A stretch of 64,000 nucleotides of DNA, taken from contig NZ_CP071793.1 of the NCBI RefSeq assembly GCF_017498545.1, forward strand, positions 10,410,256 to 10,474,255, written 5' to 3'. Position numbers and translations under genes: made by a program. This document shows, one piece after another, positions 1-9,783 of this stretch. Source of the stretch: Sulfidibacter corallicola. GTDB lineage: Bacteria; Acidobacteriota; Holophagae; Acanthopleuribacterales; Acanthopleuribacteraceae. Each line of letters opens with the position of its first letter. Position 1 is the first letter of the stretch. A model generated the notes under the pieces. The model made no database searches, was not told the origin of the DNA, and was given only the letters and a program-made list of their open reading frames with translations.

Positions 1-1
1 T

Positions 2-2833
2 ATGGCCTTTAGTTCCGATGGTTCGCTCCTGGCCTCGGTCGCCATGGACCGAACGATTCGACTCTGGCACCTTGCCGACGGACATGACAGGACGGGGTCG
101 GGCACCGAACACCGCTCCTTCGAGATGGACTTCCCTCTCCGGAACGTCGCGTTTTTATCCGGGGATCGAAACCTGCTCGTCCGTGATTCGGATGGGTTGC
201 TCCATGAATTGGCGTTGGATGAAGACAAACCGCAGGTTACGCCTTATGGATTCACCTCGAAGGATTCGATTCTGGCGGTGGATGGTCTCCTGGTTTTGGC
301 GGGCAAGGCCGATTGGAACGGATCGCGGAATCGGTCTCGAAGGTTTCTACCGGCGGTTTTCGATTCAGGATCGGACCCGACGAAACGGACACCGCTCCCG
401 AAGCGGAAGGACCCCAAACTCATCGCTGTCACTTCGGCAAGGCGCGCCAACCTGATTTTCGGCAGTGAGCAAAGCGGGCGGATCGTCGCTTGGGATGTGA
501 ATTCGGGAGATGTGAACGCTTCCCTGGAAGTGCCTGCCATGGTGACGTCGATGGCGGTAGACGCGCAAGGGCGCCTCCTCGCCGCTTGCGACGAACGAGG
601 TTCACTGAACCTGTGGCGGGTTCCGGCCTTCAGCCCCATCGAAGTGAATCCTGGCGACGGCGCGCGGGCCGGTGCGCCCCGATCCTATCGCAGCGTGGCC
701 GTCAATGAACGGGGCGACCTGTTGGCGGCCGCCACCGAAAGCGGTGAATGTCTGGTCTGGCAGATCTCGGATGAAGATGTGGCACGGGGTCGCCTCGGTG
801 CGCCGCGCGCCCTGCTGGGTCATCGAGGGGAAGTGGAAAACGTGGTCTTTTCGCCCGGTCGCCGCCTGGTCGCAGCGCTGGGCGATCGGGGCGTCAAAGT
901 CCTGGAAGTCGAAACGGGCCGGGAGCGGTGGTTACCGGCGACTGCCGTACCCGGTCGCGGACTGGATTTTTCCCACGATGGCCAGTGGTTGGCGGCGGGG
1001 TATGCCGATGGCGTGGTCCGGATCTGGCGAATGGCCGACTCGGAGGTGCCCATTTCGTTTGAAGGTCACGCCAAAGCGGTTCAGGTCGTCGCCTTTTCGC
1101 CCGACGGCGCATGGCTGGCCTCGGGTTCCGCGGATCGGACGGTCAACCTGTGGGACGTGCGCACCGGAAACCTGATCACCACCTTTCGGGGCCACGAAAA
1201 ATCGGTGAAGGGCCTGGCATTTACACCCGACGGCACATTCCTGATTTCCAGCTCCGACGACCACCATCTCAAATTTTGGGATCTCGAAACGCGAGCCCTG
1301 TCGCGTACGGTTCGGGAAGAGGTCGGGCGACTCTTGGATGTGGCCGTGTCTCCGAACGGCGATCTGTTGGCGATCGCGGGCAGCGAGGAAACGATCGCGA
1401 TCCGAAGCCTTCCCTCCGGTGATCGTCTTTTCTCCCTACCGGGACATTCGGCCAGGATTTTGGACGTGGCCTTTTCACCGGACGGGGCCTTGCTGGCCTC
1501 GGGCTCCTACGATCAGACCATCGGACTGTGGCAAATGCCCTCGGGCGAGCCGCTACCGCCCCTTTCCGGGCACGCGAGTGCGGTGAACGGCGTCGCCTTC
1601 TCGCCCGACGGAGAGCTGCTGGCCTCGGTGTCGGTCGACAAGACGTTGCGGCTCTGGAAGCGCCCCTCCGCCCAGGCCGATGCGGGTTCCTTGGATCATT
1701 CCTCCGACGTGTTCGGTGTCGCCTGCGCACCCGATGGTCGCCTGTTGGCCACCGCTTCCGGAGAACGCCGAATCAACCTTTGGCGCCTACCCGAGGCCAC
1801 GTTGGTCGGCAGCCTGGAAGGCCATCACGAAACCGTGTGGGGCCTGGCCTTCTCGCCCGATGGCCGACTTTTGGCCTCGGCAGGATTCGACCATATGGTC
1901 CGGCTCTGGCCGCTACCTGCGGAAGCCGACAGCACAGATTTCTCGGCCGTGACCTCGACCATGCTTCGCGGCCACGAGAGCCCCGTGTATCGGGTGGCGT
2001 TTTCGCCCGACGGGGCGACCCTTGCCTCCTGCTCCTACGACCGAACCGTGCGGCTCTGGCATGTCGCTTCCGGTCGACAACTCTTCGTCCTAAGCGATTT
2101 CGGGGATCCCGTCCGCGGCGTGGCCTTTTCACCGGACGGCAGCTTGCTGGCCTCCGCGAGCAAAGATCGAACGATTCAAATTCACGATCCGGTTTCGGGG
2201 AAACGGGTCCGTCGCTTGACGGGCCAGAGCCCCTTTTACGACGTCGCCATCTCACCCGATGGCAGCATGTTGGCTGCGGCCGGTGCGCCCTCGATCAAAT
2301 TGTGGCGGCTTCCTGAATTCGATGCGCCGCGGTCGTTCACGGCCGGTAAGACCTTTATCCTGGGCGTGACTTTCTCCGCCGACAGCCGGCGGCTGATCTC
2401 CGCCCACGGCGATAAGTCGGTGTGCGTCTGGGACCTTTCCTCGGGAAAGCTCCTGGCCACCCTGAGCGGTCACGGCAACGAGGTCAACCAAACGGCGTTC
2501 GTTCCCGGTAGCGGGTTGTTGGCCTCGGCATCCGACGACCGCAGGGTCCTGTTGTGGCATTTGGACAAGGTGCGTTTCTTCGAACGCCGCAATTACGACC
2601 AGGTCGCGTTCGCATCCCTTTTCCAAAACGCGCTCACGCATTTCAACTTTCGCCTGGATGGATTTAGGCTGGTGCCCGAGCCGCGATTCGGCATGTTGCC
2701 CATCTCTGGAGCGGCTGCTTCTCCAAGCAGGTCCTCTCACCTGGGGCGTCCGGTGCACGCGCCTTTGTATCCATGGCTCGAGAAAGGCGATTCCGGTTTT
2801 CCAATCGAGCCTCCAGAACGCTACAAGGATTGA
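2..2833 (+). CDS. WD40-repeat protein, 5' end cut by the window
   Basis: The frame is open at the left edge and the first residues already form a WD40 blade, so the true start lies upstream. About 17 blades of the type FSPDG-LLAS-D-T-LW follow one another to about residue 850, which is enough for two or more beta-propellers. The last ~80 residues are not WD-like. Such proteins act as scaffolds. In Acidobacteriota and Planctomycetes long WD40 arrays are often the C-terminal part of a Ser/Thr kinase whose kinase and membrane segment lie at the N-terminus. That is an inference here, because the N-terminus is outside the window. The gene converges on the next one, with a hairpin between them. Confidence 0.85.
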   Translation: MAFSSDGSLLASVAMDRTIRLWHLADGHDRTGSGTEHRSFEMDFPLRNVAFLSGDRNLLVRDSDGLLHELALDEDKPQVTPYGFTSKDSILAVDGLLVLAGKADWNGSRNRSRRFLPAVFDSGSDPTKRTPLPKRKDPKLIAVTSARRANLIFGSEQSGRIVAWDVNSGDVNASLEVPAMVTSMAVDAQGRLLAACDERGSLNLWRVPAFSPIEVNPGDGARAGAPRSYRSVAVNERGDLLAAATESGECLVWQISDEDVARGRLGAPRALLGHRGEVENVVFSPGRRLVAALGDRGVKVLEVETGRERWLPATAVPGRGLDFSHDGQWLAAGYADGVVRIWRMADSEVPISFEGHAKAVQVVAFSPDGAWLASGSADRTVNLWDVRTGNLITTFRGHEKSVKGLAFTPDGTFLISSSDDHHLKFWDLETRALSRTVREEVGRLLDVAVSPNGDLLAIAGSEETIAIRSLPSGDRLFSLPGHSARILDVAFSPDGALLASGSYDQTIGLWQMPSGEPLPPLSGHASAVNGVAFSPDGELLASVSVDKTLRLWKRPSAQADAGSLDHSSDVFGVACAPDGRLLATASGERRINLWRLPEATLVGSLEGHHETVWGLAFSPDGRLLASAGFDHMVRLWPLPAEADSTDFSAVTSTMLRGHESPVYRVAFSPDGATLASCSYDRTVRLWHVASGRQLFVLSDFGDPVRGVAFSPDGSLLASASKDRTIQIHDPVSGKRVRRLTGQSPFYDVAISPDGSMLAAAGAPSIKLWRLPEFDAPRSFTAGKTFILGVTFSADSRRLISAHGDKSVCVWDLSSGKLLATLSGHGNEVNQTAFVPGSGLLASASDDRRVLLWHLDKVRFFERRNYDQVAFASLFQNALTHFNFRLDGFRLVPEPRFGMLPISGAAASPSRSSHLGRPVHAPLYPWLEKGDSGFPIEPPERYKD

Positions 2834-2870
2834 ACGTGTTCGGCCTACCTCGAACCGTGCCGAACACGTT
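2833..2870. terminator. 12-bp hairpin between convergent genes
   Basis: AACGTGTTCGGC (2833-2844) is followed by its exact complement GCCGAACACGTT (2859-2870), with a 14-base loop. It begins in the stop codon of the WD40 gene and precedes the convergent peptidase gene. There is no T-run, so if it terminates transcription it does so weakly or with help. Confidence 0.5.
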
Positions 2871-2947
2871 CCGAAAGCGCCGTACCGGGGCGAGTTTTGA
2901 AAAGTAGGTGTTCCAAAGTCCCGCCGCCGGCTGTCGCGCCTGAGCCG

Positions 2948-4396
2948 TTATTGTTCGGTTCCCTGCAGATTCAGGCTGATTTGGGTGCCGTCGGTCAATC
3001 TGACGACCAGGAAGGAGTCGCCCGCCTCGAGCGACTGAATCGCCGAACCGGTGTGGGTTTGGGTGTCGAGCGACCACAAGACCCGTCCTTCGCTCCAGGT
3101 CCCGGAGTTGGCCACATACGAGAGCTTGTATACCGTGTCGTCATCGGCGGCGAACAGCCAACCCCACTGGATGGCGAGACCGGTGAGTGCCACCGAGTGC
3201 CCCTTGTGGTGCAGGGTGGGATCCACCCAGAAGGTACCCTCATAAGAGGGGGTCGAGGCCGGTCGTCGGAAGATCGCGCTGCCGTGGGCCCGGAACACGT
3301 ATGAAGTGCTCCCGATCTTGTGCGCCAGGGTTTGGGCGTCTCGGTAATGGGAAACGCGCGAGTAATCGCCGCCGGTCGACCATCTCTGAATGCTCGAGTT
3401 CATGAAGTAACTGGGATCATTGGTATCGCCGACGACGCGACGGGCACCCCAAATGGCTGCTTGGTAGTCGGATTGAACCGGCCAGAAGCAAGGGCCATAA
3501 CCCGCGCTGCCGCTGTGAAGAATCGCCCACATGCCGCTGGGGTCTCCCCGAAAGGAAGAGTAATGGGGCGGGATCTCATCGAAACCATGACCGAAGCGTT
3601 TGCCGACCCAGATCGACGCATGCTCCACTTTGGGATCGTCGATCGCTGCATCCCAACTGTAGTAAACCAGGTCTCCGGGGCGCAATGCCTGCGCCAGCAC
3701 GGTATCGCTGATGGGGCCGACGTACGAACCCTGGTCGTCGAACACCGAGAGGAACGGCTGCGCCGATGGACTGTCATCGGTACTTCCATCGATGCGGACC
3801 AATTTTCCGGCGGCGCGTTCCTGGAGAGCCCGAGTCGTCGCCGACTGCGTGTTCGGCGCATCGTAGCGAACACCGTCCCAGGTCTGACCGGCCTGGGCCC
3901 GGACCGCCGAGGTGAAGCGATATCCCAACGCGTAGGTGTAGACCAGCGTGGTGAAGTTGCTGCAGTCCACGCCACGTACCCCGTTCCAATCATAAGGCAG
4001 GTGGTGGAAGGCAAAGTCGTACCCGCGAGTCGTCATGAATTCCCCAACCGAAAGCAGGTGGTCCCGGACCCATGCGGTGCTGCGCCAATCGGGGGTGGCG
4101 TCATGACCCCAAAACGGGGTGTGGGGGTATTCATCGATCCATCCTATCAAGGCCGCATAATCGGCACTGAAAAAGGGCACGGCACCACTGATTTCATCAT
4201 GCCATGGAGCCACGCGCACATCGTTCAGGTTGGGTCCGTACGAGTCGTAGCTCATGGTGTACATCCCTTGCGGCATCCAATCGGATTCGACGGTAGGCTG
4301 CCGTTCCGGCGGCGTTGCTTCGGCAACGGGATCGGTGAACCCGAGGCTCCAGGTCAGAGTCGTCAAGATGGGCAACAAGGCAAGCTTCATTTTCAT
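2948..4396 (-). CDS. Secreted NlpC/P60-like cysteine peptidase
   Basis: 482 residues with an N-terminal signal peptide (MKMKLALLPILTTLTWSLGF, then a cleavable stretch). A GVDCSNF motif places a candidate catalytic Cys at about 145. RPGDLVYY (239-246) and KVEHASIWVG (His about 259) match the order and spacing of the Cys-His core of NlpC/P60 enzymes, which cut cell-wall peptides. The ~180 C-terminal residues resemble a beta-rich accessory domain that I do not recognise. An AGGAGA site lies just ahead of the start. The gene is divergent from the sigma-54 activator and convergent with the WD40 gene. The substrate is unknown; the wide spacing between Cys and His is larger than in minimal P60 domains, so a related amidase-type fold is possible. 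Confidence 0.75.
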   Translation of the reverse strand: MKMKLALLPILTTLTWSLGFTDPVAEATPPERQPTVESDWMPQGMYTMSYDSYGPNLNDVRVAPWHDEISGAVPFFSADYAALIGWIDEYPHTPFWGHDATPDWRSTAWVRDHLLSVGEFMTTRGYDFAFHHLPYDWNGVRGVDCSNFTTLVYTYALGYRFTSAVRAQAGQTWDGVRYDAPNTQSATTRALQERAAGKLVRIDGSTDDSPSAQPFLSVFDDQGSYVGPISDTVLAQALRPGDLVYYSWDAAIDDPKVEHASIWVGKRFGHGFDEIPPHYSSFRGDPSGMWAILHSGSAGYGPCFWPVQSDYQAAIWGARRVVGDTNDPSYFMNSSIQRWSTGGDYSRVSHYRDAQTLAHKIGSTSYVFRAHGSAIFRRPASTPSYEGTFWVDPTLHHKGHSVALTGLAIQWGWLFAADDDTVYKLSYVANSGTWSEGRVLWSLDTQTHTGSAIQSLEAGDSFLVVRLTDGTQISLNLQGTEQ

Positions 4397-4726
4397 GGTA
4401 TTGGCTCTCCTGAGGGCAATCTGGATTTAGGGAGAGCAGGCTGACCCGCTCCGATCTTCCTCACTGCAGCGCTTGTGCCGATCTCACTACATTGGAACAA
4501 AACCCCGTTATATGTTTTTTTTCAGGTTTTTGCGATATTCTCTCGACAGAGGGAAAACCAAGTTGACGCGATGTGGGCGCGCCACCAACGTGTAGGACAG
4601 AACCCGGCAACGTGTTGGTTCCTGAGATCCACTGGACACGATGGCCCGGGCTCCGCGCCCATCGCGTTTTGGTGGGTGTCTCTCTCAATGACAACGTGCT
4701 TGAATCACACCATTTCTGGGGACGCC

Positions 4727-6292
4727 ATGGATGTTTGGGAAGACTTGGATGATGTGACCACCTTTCCCGGCCGTCATAGCCGGGCAAAGAATGAACAACG
4801 GGAGTTGGTGCCCACCCTGACCATCATCAACCACCCGATCATGAGCAGAATCGGTGAAGTTGCCGATCTGCCGGCGCTGAAGGGAGCCGGGGAAGTTGGT
4901 TTGTCGCGGGTTTCACCCGATTTCGCGCCCCCGGGCCAAAGCGGCGGTTTTCCACTGAAAGATCCCTTCATCAGCCGTCAACCCGTCTACCTGCGCGCGG
5001 CCAGGGGTACGGTGACCATCGAAGGCAATGATCTGGCCACCGAACTGTGGATCAATGGCCATCCGATGACCGGCTCCCGATCCTTTCGCACCGAGGCTCT
5101 GTTCGAAGGCGTCACCCTCCAACTGGGGGAGCGCGTGGTGTTGCTGTTGCACTTGCGCGAGGCGAGCGCGCCGCAACCGCAAAAATTGGGCATGTGCGGC
5201 GAGAGCGACGCAATCAATCGCGTTCGCGGTGCGATCGAGCGGATTGCCGAACGGGACGTTCCCGTGCTGATCCGCGGTGAAACCGGCACGGGTAAGGAAC
5301 TCGTGGCGAGAGCCATCTTTGCGCTCAGTTCGCGTGCGAAGCGACCGTTCGTCACGGTGAACCTGGGGGCGCTCCCCCCCAATCTGGCGGTTTCCGAACT
5401 GTTCGGCGCGGTCAAGGGATCGTTCACCGGTGCGGTCCATGGTCGCCAGGGGTATTTTCGCGCGGCCCACGGCGGTGTCTTGTTTCTCGATGAAATCGGC
5501 GAGGCCGATGCCGAGATTCAAGTGATGCTGTTGCGGGCCTTGGAAAGCGGCGAGATTCAACCGTTGGGACAGCACACTCCCTTGCGCGTGGATGTGCGTT
5601 TGATTGCGGCCACGGATGCGGATCTGGCCGAAAGAGTGGCCGCCGGCACGTTCAAGGAGCCGTTGCTGCATCGCCTGGCGGGTTACGAAATCCATCTGCC
5701 GCCACTTCACCGGAGGCGCGATGACATCGCGCGCCTGATCCGGTTGTTTGCCGAGGAGGAGCTGTCCAAAACCAACGAGTTACACCACATGTCGGGCTGG
5801 GACCCGCGCAAACCGGCCTGGCTGCCGGCGGACCTCTGCACCCGGCTGACGCGATACCGTTGGCCGGGAAATGTGCGCCAGTTGCGCAATGTGGTGCGGC
5901 AATTGGTGATCGACAGTCGCGGCCTCGAGACAATGGTGGTTTCCGATAAACTGCGTCGCATGCTCGCCGACGACACCGCCGAAAATGGTGCCGGCCAGGA
6001 TGCCCAGGCCCTGCGCCTCCCCTCCGAAATCGACGAGTCGCAGTTGGTTGCGGCATTGAAGGCCAATCGTTGGGAACCCAAGGCGACCGCCGATGCCTTG
6101 CGCATCAACCGAACGGCGGTGTACGCGTTGATTGCCCGCTGCGAAAGTGTCCGAACCGCGATGGATCTGACAGCGGAGGAAATCCGCACGAGCTGGAAGA
6201 ACCACGGCGGAGATCAGCAGGCCATGGTCGACGACTTGTGCGTCTCCGAACGAGGCCTGCGACGCAGACTGAAGCAGATGAAGCTGATTTAA
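4727..6292 (+). CDS. Sigma-54-dependent transcriptional activator with FHA-like N-terminus
   Basis: 521 residues from the ATG at 4727, chosen because GGGGA precedes it by five bases and the conserved part begins after it; an in-frame ATG at 4688 and the open frame back to 4475 are alternatives. Residues about 78-145 look like an FHA (phosphothreonine-binding) domain. The AAA+ domain follows: Walker A GETGTGKE (184-191), the sigma-54 contact loop GSFTGA (231-236, where GAFTGA is usual) and Walker B GGVLFLDEIGEA (from 249). Fis-type helix-turn-helix sequence is at the C-terminus. FHA-AAA-Fis proteins convert Ser/Thr kinase signalling into sigma-54 transcription, which suits a genome with kinases such as the one at the right edge. 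No receiver domain is present. Confidence 0.9.
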   Translation: MDVWEDLDDVTTFPGRHSRAKNEQRELVPTLTIINHPIMSRIGEVADLPALKGAGEVGLSRVSPDFAPPGQSGGFPLKDPFISRQPVYLRAARGTVTIEGNDLATELWINGHPMTGSRSFRTEALFEGVTLQLGERVVLLLHLREASAPQPQKLGMCGESDAINRVRGAIERIAERDVPVLIRGETGTGKELVARAIFALSSRAKRPFVTVNLGALPPNLAVSELFGAVKGSFTGAVHGRQGYFRAAHGGVLFLDEIGEADAEIQVMLLRALESGEIQPLGQHTPLRVDVRLIAATDADLAERVAAGTFKEPLLHRLAGYEIHLPPLHRRRDDIARLIRLFAEEELSKTNELHHMSGWDPRKPAWLPADLCTRLTRYRWPGNVRQLRNVVRQLVIDSRGLETMVVSDKLRRMLADDTAENGAGQDAQALRLPSEIDESQLVAALKANRWEPKATADALRINRTAVYALIARCESVRTAMDLTAEEIRTSWKNHGGDQQAMVDDLCVSERGLRRRLKQMKLI

Positions 6293-6403
6293 CACGGCAC
6301 CCATGGTCAACGGCCTGGCCGAGGGGCAACATGCTGCGGGCCTTTCACCAACATGTCGGACCTGAACTTAGCCGATACGCCCTTCGCTCCCATCAGGGGT
6401 CCA

Positions 6404-6444
6404 TGGAGTAGGCAGGCTGAAGCGAAATCGGCCGCGGAATCGGG
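6404..6444 (+). repeat. 41-bp direct repeat, copy 1, at the edge of array A
   Basis: These 41 bases, beginning TGGAGTAGGCAGGCTGAAGC, recur exactly at 6791-6831 inside array A. The stretch from 6293 to 6403 after the sigma-54 activator holds no gene that I can see. Confidence 0.9.
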
Positions 6445-6480
6445 GACGGAATCGGGAGCCGCGGAATCGGGCCGCGGAAT

Positions 6481-7065
6481 CGGGACACCCATCATTTGGC
6501 CTGCCGGCGGAATCAGAATCGGGACACCCATCATTTGGCCCGGAATCGGGACACCCATCATTTGGCCCGGAATCGGGACACCCATCAGAGGGAATCGGGA
6601 CACCCATCAGAGGGAATCGGGACACCCATCATTTGGCCTGCCGGGGGCCGCGGAGTAGCGGAATCGGGACACCCATCATTTGGCCTGCCGGGGGCCGCGG
6701 AATCGGGACACCCATCATTTGGCCTGCAGAATCGGGACACCCATCATTTGGCCTGCAGAATTGCCGAGCGGAATCGTGCCGAATCGGGAGTGGAGTAGGC
6801 AGGCTGAAGCGAAATCGGCCGCGGAATCGGGACATGCCGCGGAATCGGAATCGGAGGAATCGGGACACCCATCATTTGAATCGGGGAGGGCGGAATCGGG
6901 ACACCCATTATTTCGGGCAAGAGGCCGCGGAATCGGGACACCCATCATTTGGCCTGCCGTTGAGGAATCGGGACACCCATCATTTGGCCTGCAGAATCGG
7001 GATGCAGAATCGGGACACCCATTATTTCGGGGGCGGAATCGGTAGGGCGGAATCGGGACACCCAT
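6481..7065 (+). repeat. Array A, forward half: 15 GGGACACCCA cores
   Basis: Fifteen copies of GGGACACCCAT occur, starting near 6482, 6521, 6548, 6574, 6597, 6619, 6666, 6705, 6734, 6872, 6898, 6935, 6970, 7012 and 7055. Each is preceded by GAATC and most are followed by CATTTGGCC or TATTTCG. Core-to-core distance varies from about 22 to 47 bases, with one gap of ~138, so this is neither a simple tandem repeat nor a CRISPR. Several frames are open through it only because the repeat lacks stops. It follows the 3' end of the sigma-54 activator gene. Confidence 0.9.
6791..6831 (+). repeat. 41-bp direct repeat, copy 2
   Basis: Exact second copy of 6404-6444, located in the only large gap between cores of array A. 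It shows that a block longer than one unit was duplicated during growth of the array. Confidence 0.9.
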
Positions 7066-7100
7066 TATTTCGAGTGGCAAAGGGCTGCATCCGACTCGAA

Positions 7101-7375
7101 CATGATGGGTGTTCCAATCGTCGGCTTCGAAACATCGTGGGTGTCCCGATCTGTTTGATCTGTTTTCGTGGGTGTCCCGATCTGTTTCCCGATCTGTTTC
7201 GTGGGTGTCCCGATCTGTTTCCTGTTTTGGGTGTCCCGATCTGTTTCCAACCTGTTGTGGATGTCCCAATCTGCTACGATGGTGGGTGTCCCAATCTGTC
7301 TGACTCGAAGAACATGATGGGTGTCCCAGATTTCTGTTTTGTGGGTGTCCCAGATTGTTTTCCCAGATTGTTTTC
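7101..7375 (-). repeat. Array A, reverse half: TGGGTGTCCC cores
   Basis: Seven perfect GGGTGTCCC cores (near 7139, 7170, 7203, 7229, 7284, 7319, 7343) and two variants (near 7106 and 7258) lie in the opposite orientation to the preceding 15. Their flank differs: most read GTGGGTGTCCCGATCTGTTT. A longer block with GACTCGAA...CATGATGGGTGT recurs at 7093 and 7302. The two halves face each other around 7070-7100 and could pair when single-stranded. Confidence 0.88.
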
Positions 7376-7579
7376 TGGCACCCGAATTGCCTCCTATCTC
7401 CTTCATTCCGTCACATTTGACGCGCTTCGTGATGGATTTCCACGAATGTCGAATCTGGCCTTCGGGTCACGCTCCCTACGCGGAGCCAAACGCAGATTTG
7501 CCGGTCCGATCCGGAATTCGACCCGGATCTCCCTGTGGAAAGCTCTCCCCTGCATCGAATATCTGTCTTGGAGGATCCC

Positions 7580-8722
7580 GTGTGTGTTTCCCATCGACGA
7601 TCGATCTCTTGCCTTTTGGCGATGCTCGCAATCTGTGTCTGTCCCTTCGCGGGCGCCGTAGAGTTCATTACCAGCATCGGCGAGGTGTGCGCCCGTAACG
7701 ACACCCAACAGGCCGGCACTCTGGATATCCGCATCGACGGGGACCAATTTGCCGACGCCTCCTCCCAAACCCCGCATTACCTTCAGATTCGCTTCGATCA
7801 CGCGGTTCTCTTGGCCCAGACCCTCGTGGATATCGAGGGCAGCGACGCCGGCCATATGCCCATCAATCTGGCGGCGAGGCTCGATTCGAACGCTCCCGCG
7901 AACGCACTCGAACTCAACATGCTCGAGAACGCCATTCAAATCGTTCGCTGGCGTCGCGGTGAATCCTCGATATGGATCCGCATCAACCACAGCAGTTCCC
8001 AATGGCTGTCTCAGGGTGGCGCGACACGTTCGCCCAATCACGAACATCGCATCGTTTTCAGTATCGGCATCGGTAGTGAGGCTTCGCGGGATCAAAACGA
8101 ACAGGTTCTTTCCAATCTGGACGCCAACCGCAGGGTCGACGGGGCCCTGGTGACCACGGAACTGATGGTCGACACCCGCAGCAGCGCTCTTTTCCCGCTG
8201 GGGTCGCCTGAGGATCGCAATGTCAACATCGAGCCGGAGCATTATGACGACCAGACCCGGTTGGTGACCACGGCAATCCATGAGGACCTCATCATATACG
8301 GATCTCCGCAACTCGTTCGGTTTGCGGTGGACATTCCCATTGGTCGCAGCAACGTCTGCGGGCTCATGGAGTACCAGGAAGTCGCGCTCGTCGGCCCCCT
8401 ACCCGAGGGGCGCGCCGCGAGCGGATCCCTGATCCTGGTGAATCCGTCAGAATCCAAGAGCTGGGCCGAAATCACCTGGTTCACCGCCGATGGTACGGAG
8501 CTGGGAACCATGGATGTGGGCCTTCCCTACTCGGGCGAACCGGTCACCCTGCCTCTTTCGGAGTGGAATGAAATCGAAGAGGCTGCGTCGCTGCGGGTTT
8601 ACGGCGAAAGCGATCTTCTGGGAACGCTCGTGTTCGAAGACGGCAGCCAATGGTCCCTCCAAGTCTTCTCGCGAGAAGGAACCAGCCGCATCGTACGACC
8701 GCGCCCTCGGGGAACTCGATAA
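7580..8722 (+). CDS. Secreted protein of unknown function
   Basis: I chose the GTG at 7580 because GGAGG (7570-7574) sits five bases upstream and the protein then starts directly with a basic stretch and a hydrophobic signal peptide ending near CPFAGA; the frame is open back to 7535. The mature part (~355 residues) has no catalytic motif that I recognise. Residues near the C-terminus (GRAASGSLILVNPSESKSW, followed by a beta-rich stretch) resemble, in pattern, the repeated domain of the secreted protein at 39510-41561. This suggests a shared extracellular beta-sandwich module. Function unknown. Confidence 0.75.
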   Translation: MCVSHRRSISCLLAMLAICVCPFAGAVEFITSIGEVCARNDTQQAGTLDIRIDGDQFADASSQTPHYLQIRFDHAVLLAQTLVDIEGSDAGHMPINLAARLDSNAPANALELNMLENAIQIVRWRRGESSIWIRINHSSSQWLSQGGATRSPNHEHRIVFSIGIGSEASRDQNEQVLSNLDANRRVDGALVTTELMVDTRSSALFPLGSPEDRNVNIEPEHYDDQTRLVTTAIHEDLIIYGSPQLVRFAVDIPIGRSNVCGLMEYQEVALVGPLPEGRAASGSLILVNPSESKSWAEITWFTADGTELGTMDVGLPYSGEPVTLPLSEWNEIEEAASLRVYGESDLLGTLVFEDGSQWSLQVFSREGTSRIVRPRPRGTR

Positions 8723-9415
8723 ATCGAGGCGCCGAAACTGGCGGACGTGGGCCTCACCCGTGCAGGATCCAACACGGCGCCCACCAAATGCGGAAGAAAG
8801 GAAACGCCAACCGAAAGGCCCACACACAACCGTGCGGGAAGCCCGCCCTGAGCCGTCGTAAGGTCGCTCAATGTGGGTTTCTCCGCACCCTGTCGTTGCG
8901 GCGTGGGCGAGATATCCGTCACCGACCCTGGCGCCACCATAGATAAGTATCCGCCCATTGATGAGCAGGCGGGATCAAAACGGGAACGGGAGTCGATCCC
9001 CTAAGAAGCGCGTAATGATCACGCAAGTCATCGCGGTGTTTTGGGCCATGGAGATTCGCACGAACTCACTGCCGCAACCAGGTGTTTTCCCGCCACCGAC
9101 GCGAGCGCCCCAAACAAAGCCGATGCCTCGGAACCTCGGCGACAACCAACTCGAGAAGGCACAGACCGAAAAGCGCGCCCGATTCGGGATGTACCCCGTG
9201 CCGAGCCGACCACAGGATTCCGTGGGAGTCGCATCACTCACCGGATGATCTTGAACAACCCACAATAGGACGATACTTCAAATCGCGGTCGTCCGACTCG
9301 GGACCAGGATGCACGGCCGCCGCGTTACCGGCACGCCGGACGGCCAGGGCCAGCATGGACATGAGACGATCGGCAGGCCTGTGGAAGAAGACAACGGTCA
9401 GGCAACGACACTTAG
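8723..9415. other. Intergenic stretch without a recognisable gene
   Basis: About 700 bases. Several short frames are open on both strands, but none has a ribosome-binding site with a protein-like sequence. No repeat core, tRNA-like fold or strong terminator was seen. Confidence 0.5.
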
Positions 9416-9736
9416 CGGGAGCCTCGGTCGGTACTTCGATGCACTATTGATCGAGAAAATGCATTCGAGAGCGATCGCGAAGCAGATCTTCTTATCAAAG
9501 TATTGCCAATTACGTCCCTGGTGCTGTCCAACGACACCCTTGCATTGCGTACCCTCGAATTGTTGACACAGCCATACTTCGCGTCCTTACAATCACTACA
9601 GGACGGCAGCAAAAGTATATTCAAACAAACCACTTCCAGACTTTTATTGTCGAAATTCATGAACACATGGAATGGTTCCAATCCGCCATTAACTTTAAAG
9701 ACAGGATCGTCCCCCGTACGTCCTCAGCTTGCGTGA
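9416..9736 (+). pseudogene. Possible gene remnant
   Basis: The frame from 9416 to 9736 is open and locally lower in GC than its surroundings. It reads like protein in the middle (LALRTLELLTQPYFASLQSL) but lacks an ATG or a ribosome-binding site; a TTG at 9503 is the only plausible start. It may be the 3' remnant of a lost gene, a small real gene, or chance. Confidence 0.2.
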
Positions 9737-9783
9737 CGGTCGAATGACTCAACCATCGTAGGGCACCATAACGGAGGAATACC

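Noticed and set aside
6481..7065. CRISPR array
   Set aside because: The conserved part is only 10-20 bases, spacing runs from 22 to 138 bases, spacers are themselves repeated and no cas gene is present.
6353..7661. Long frames through array A (repeated ESGHPSFGL or GTPIIWP peptides)
   Set aside because: They exist because the repeat lacks stop codons in several frames on both strands at once; there is no ribosome-binding site, and units vary in length so that the frame is not maintained.
8975..9265. Small frames on both strands in the 8.7-9.4 kb gap
   Set aside because: They are Arg/Pro/Ser-rich with no start signal; overlapping frames on opposite strands are typical of GC-rich non-coding DNA.
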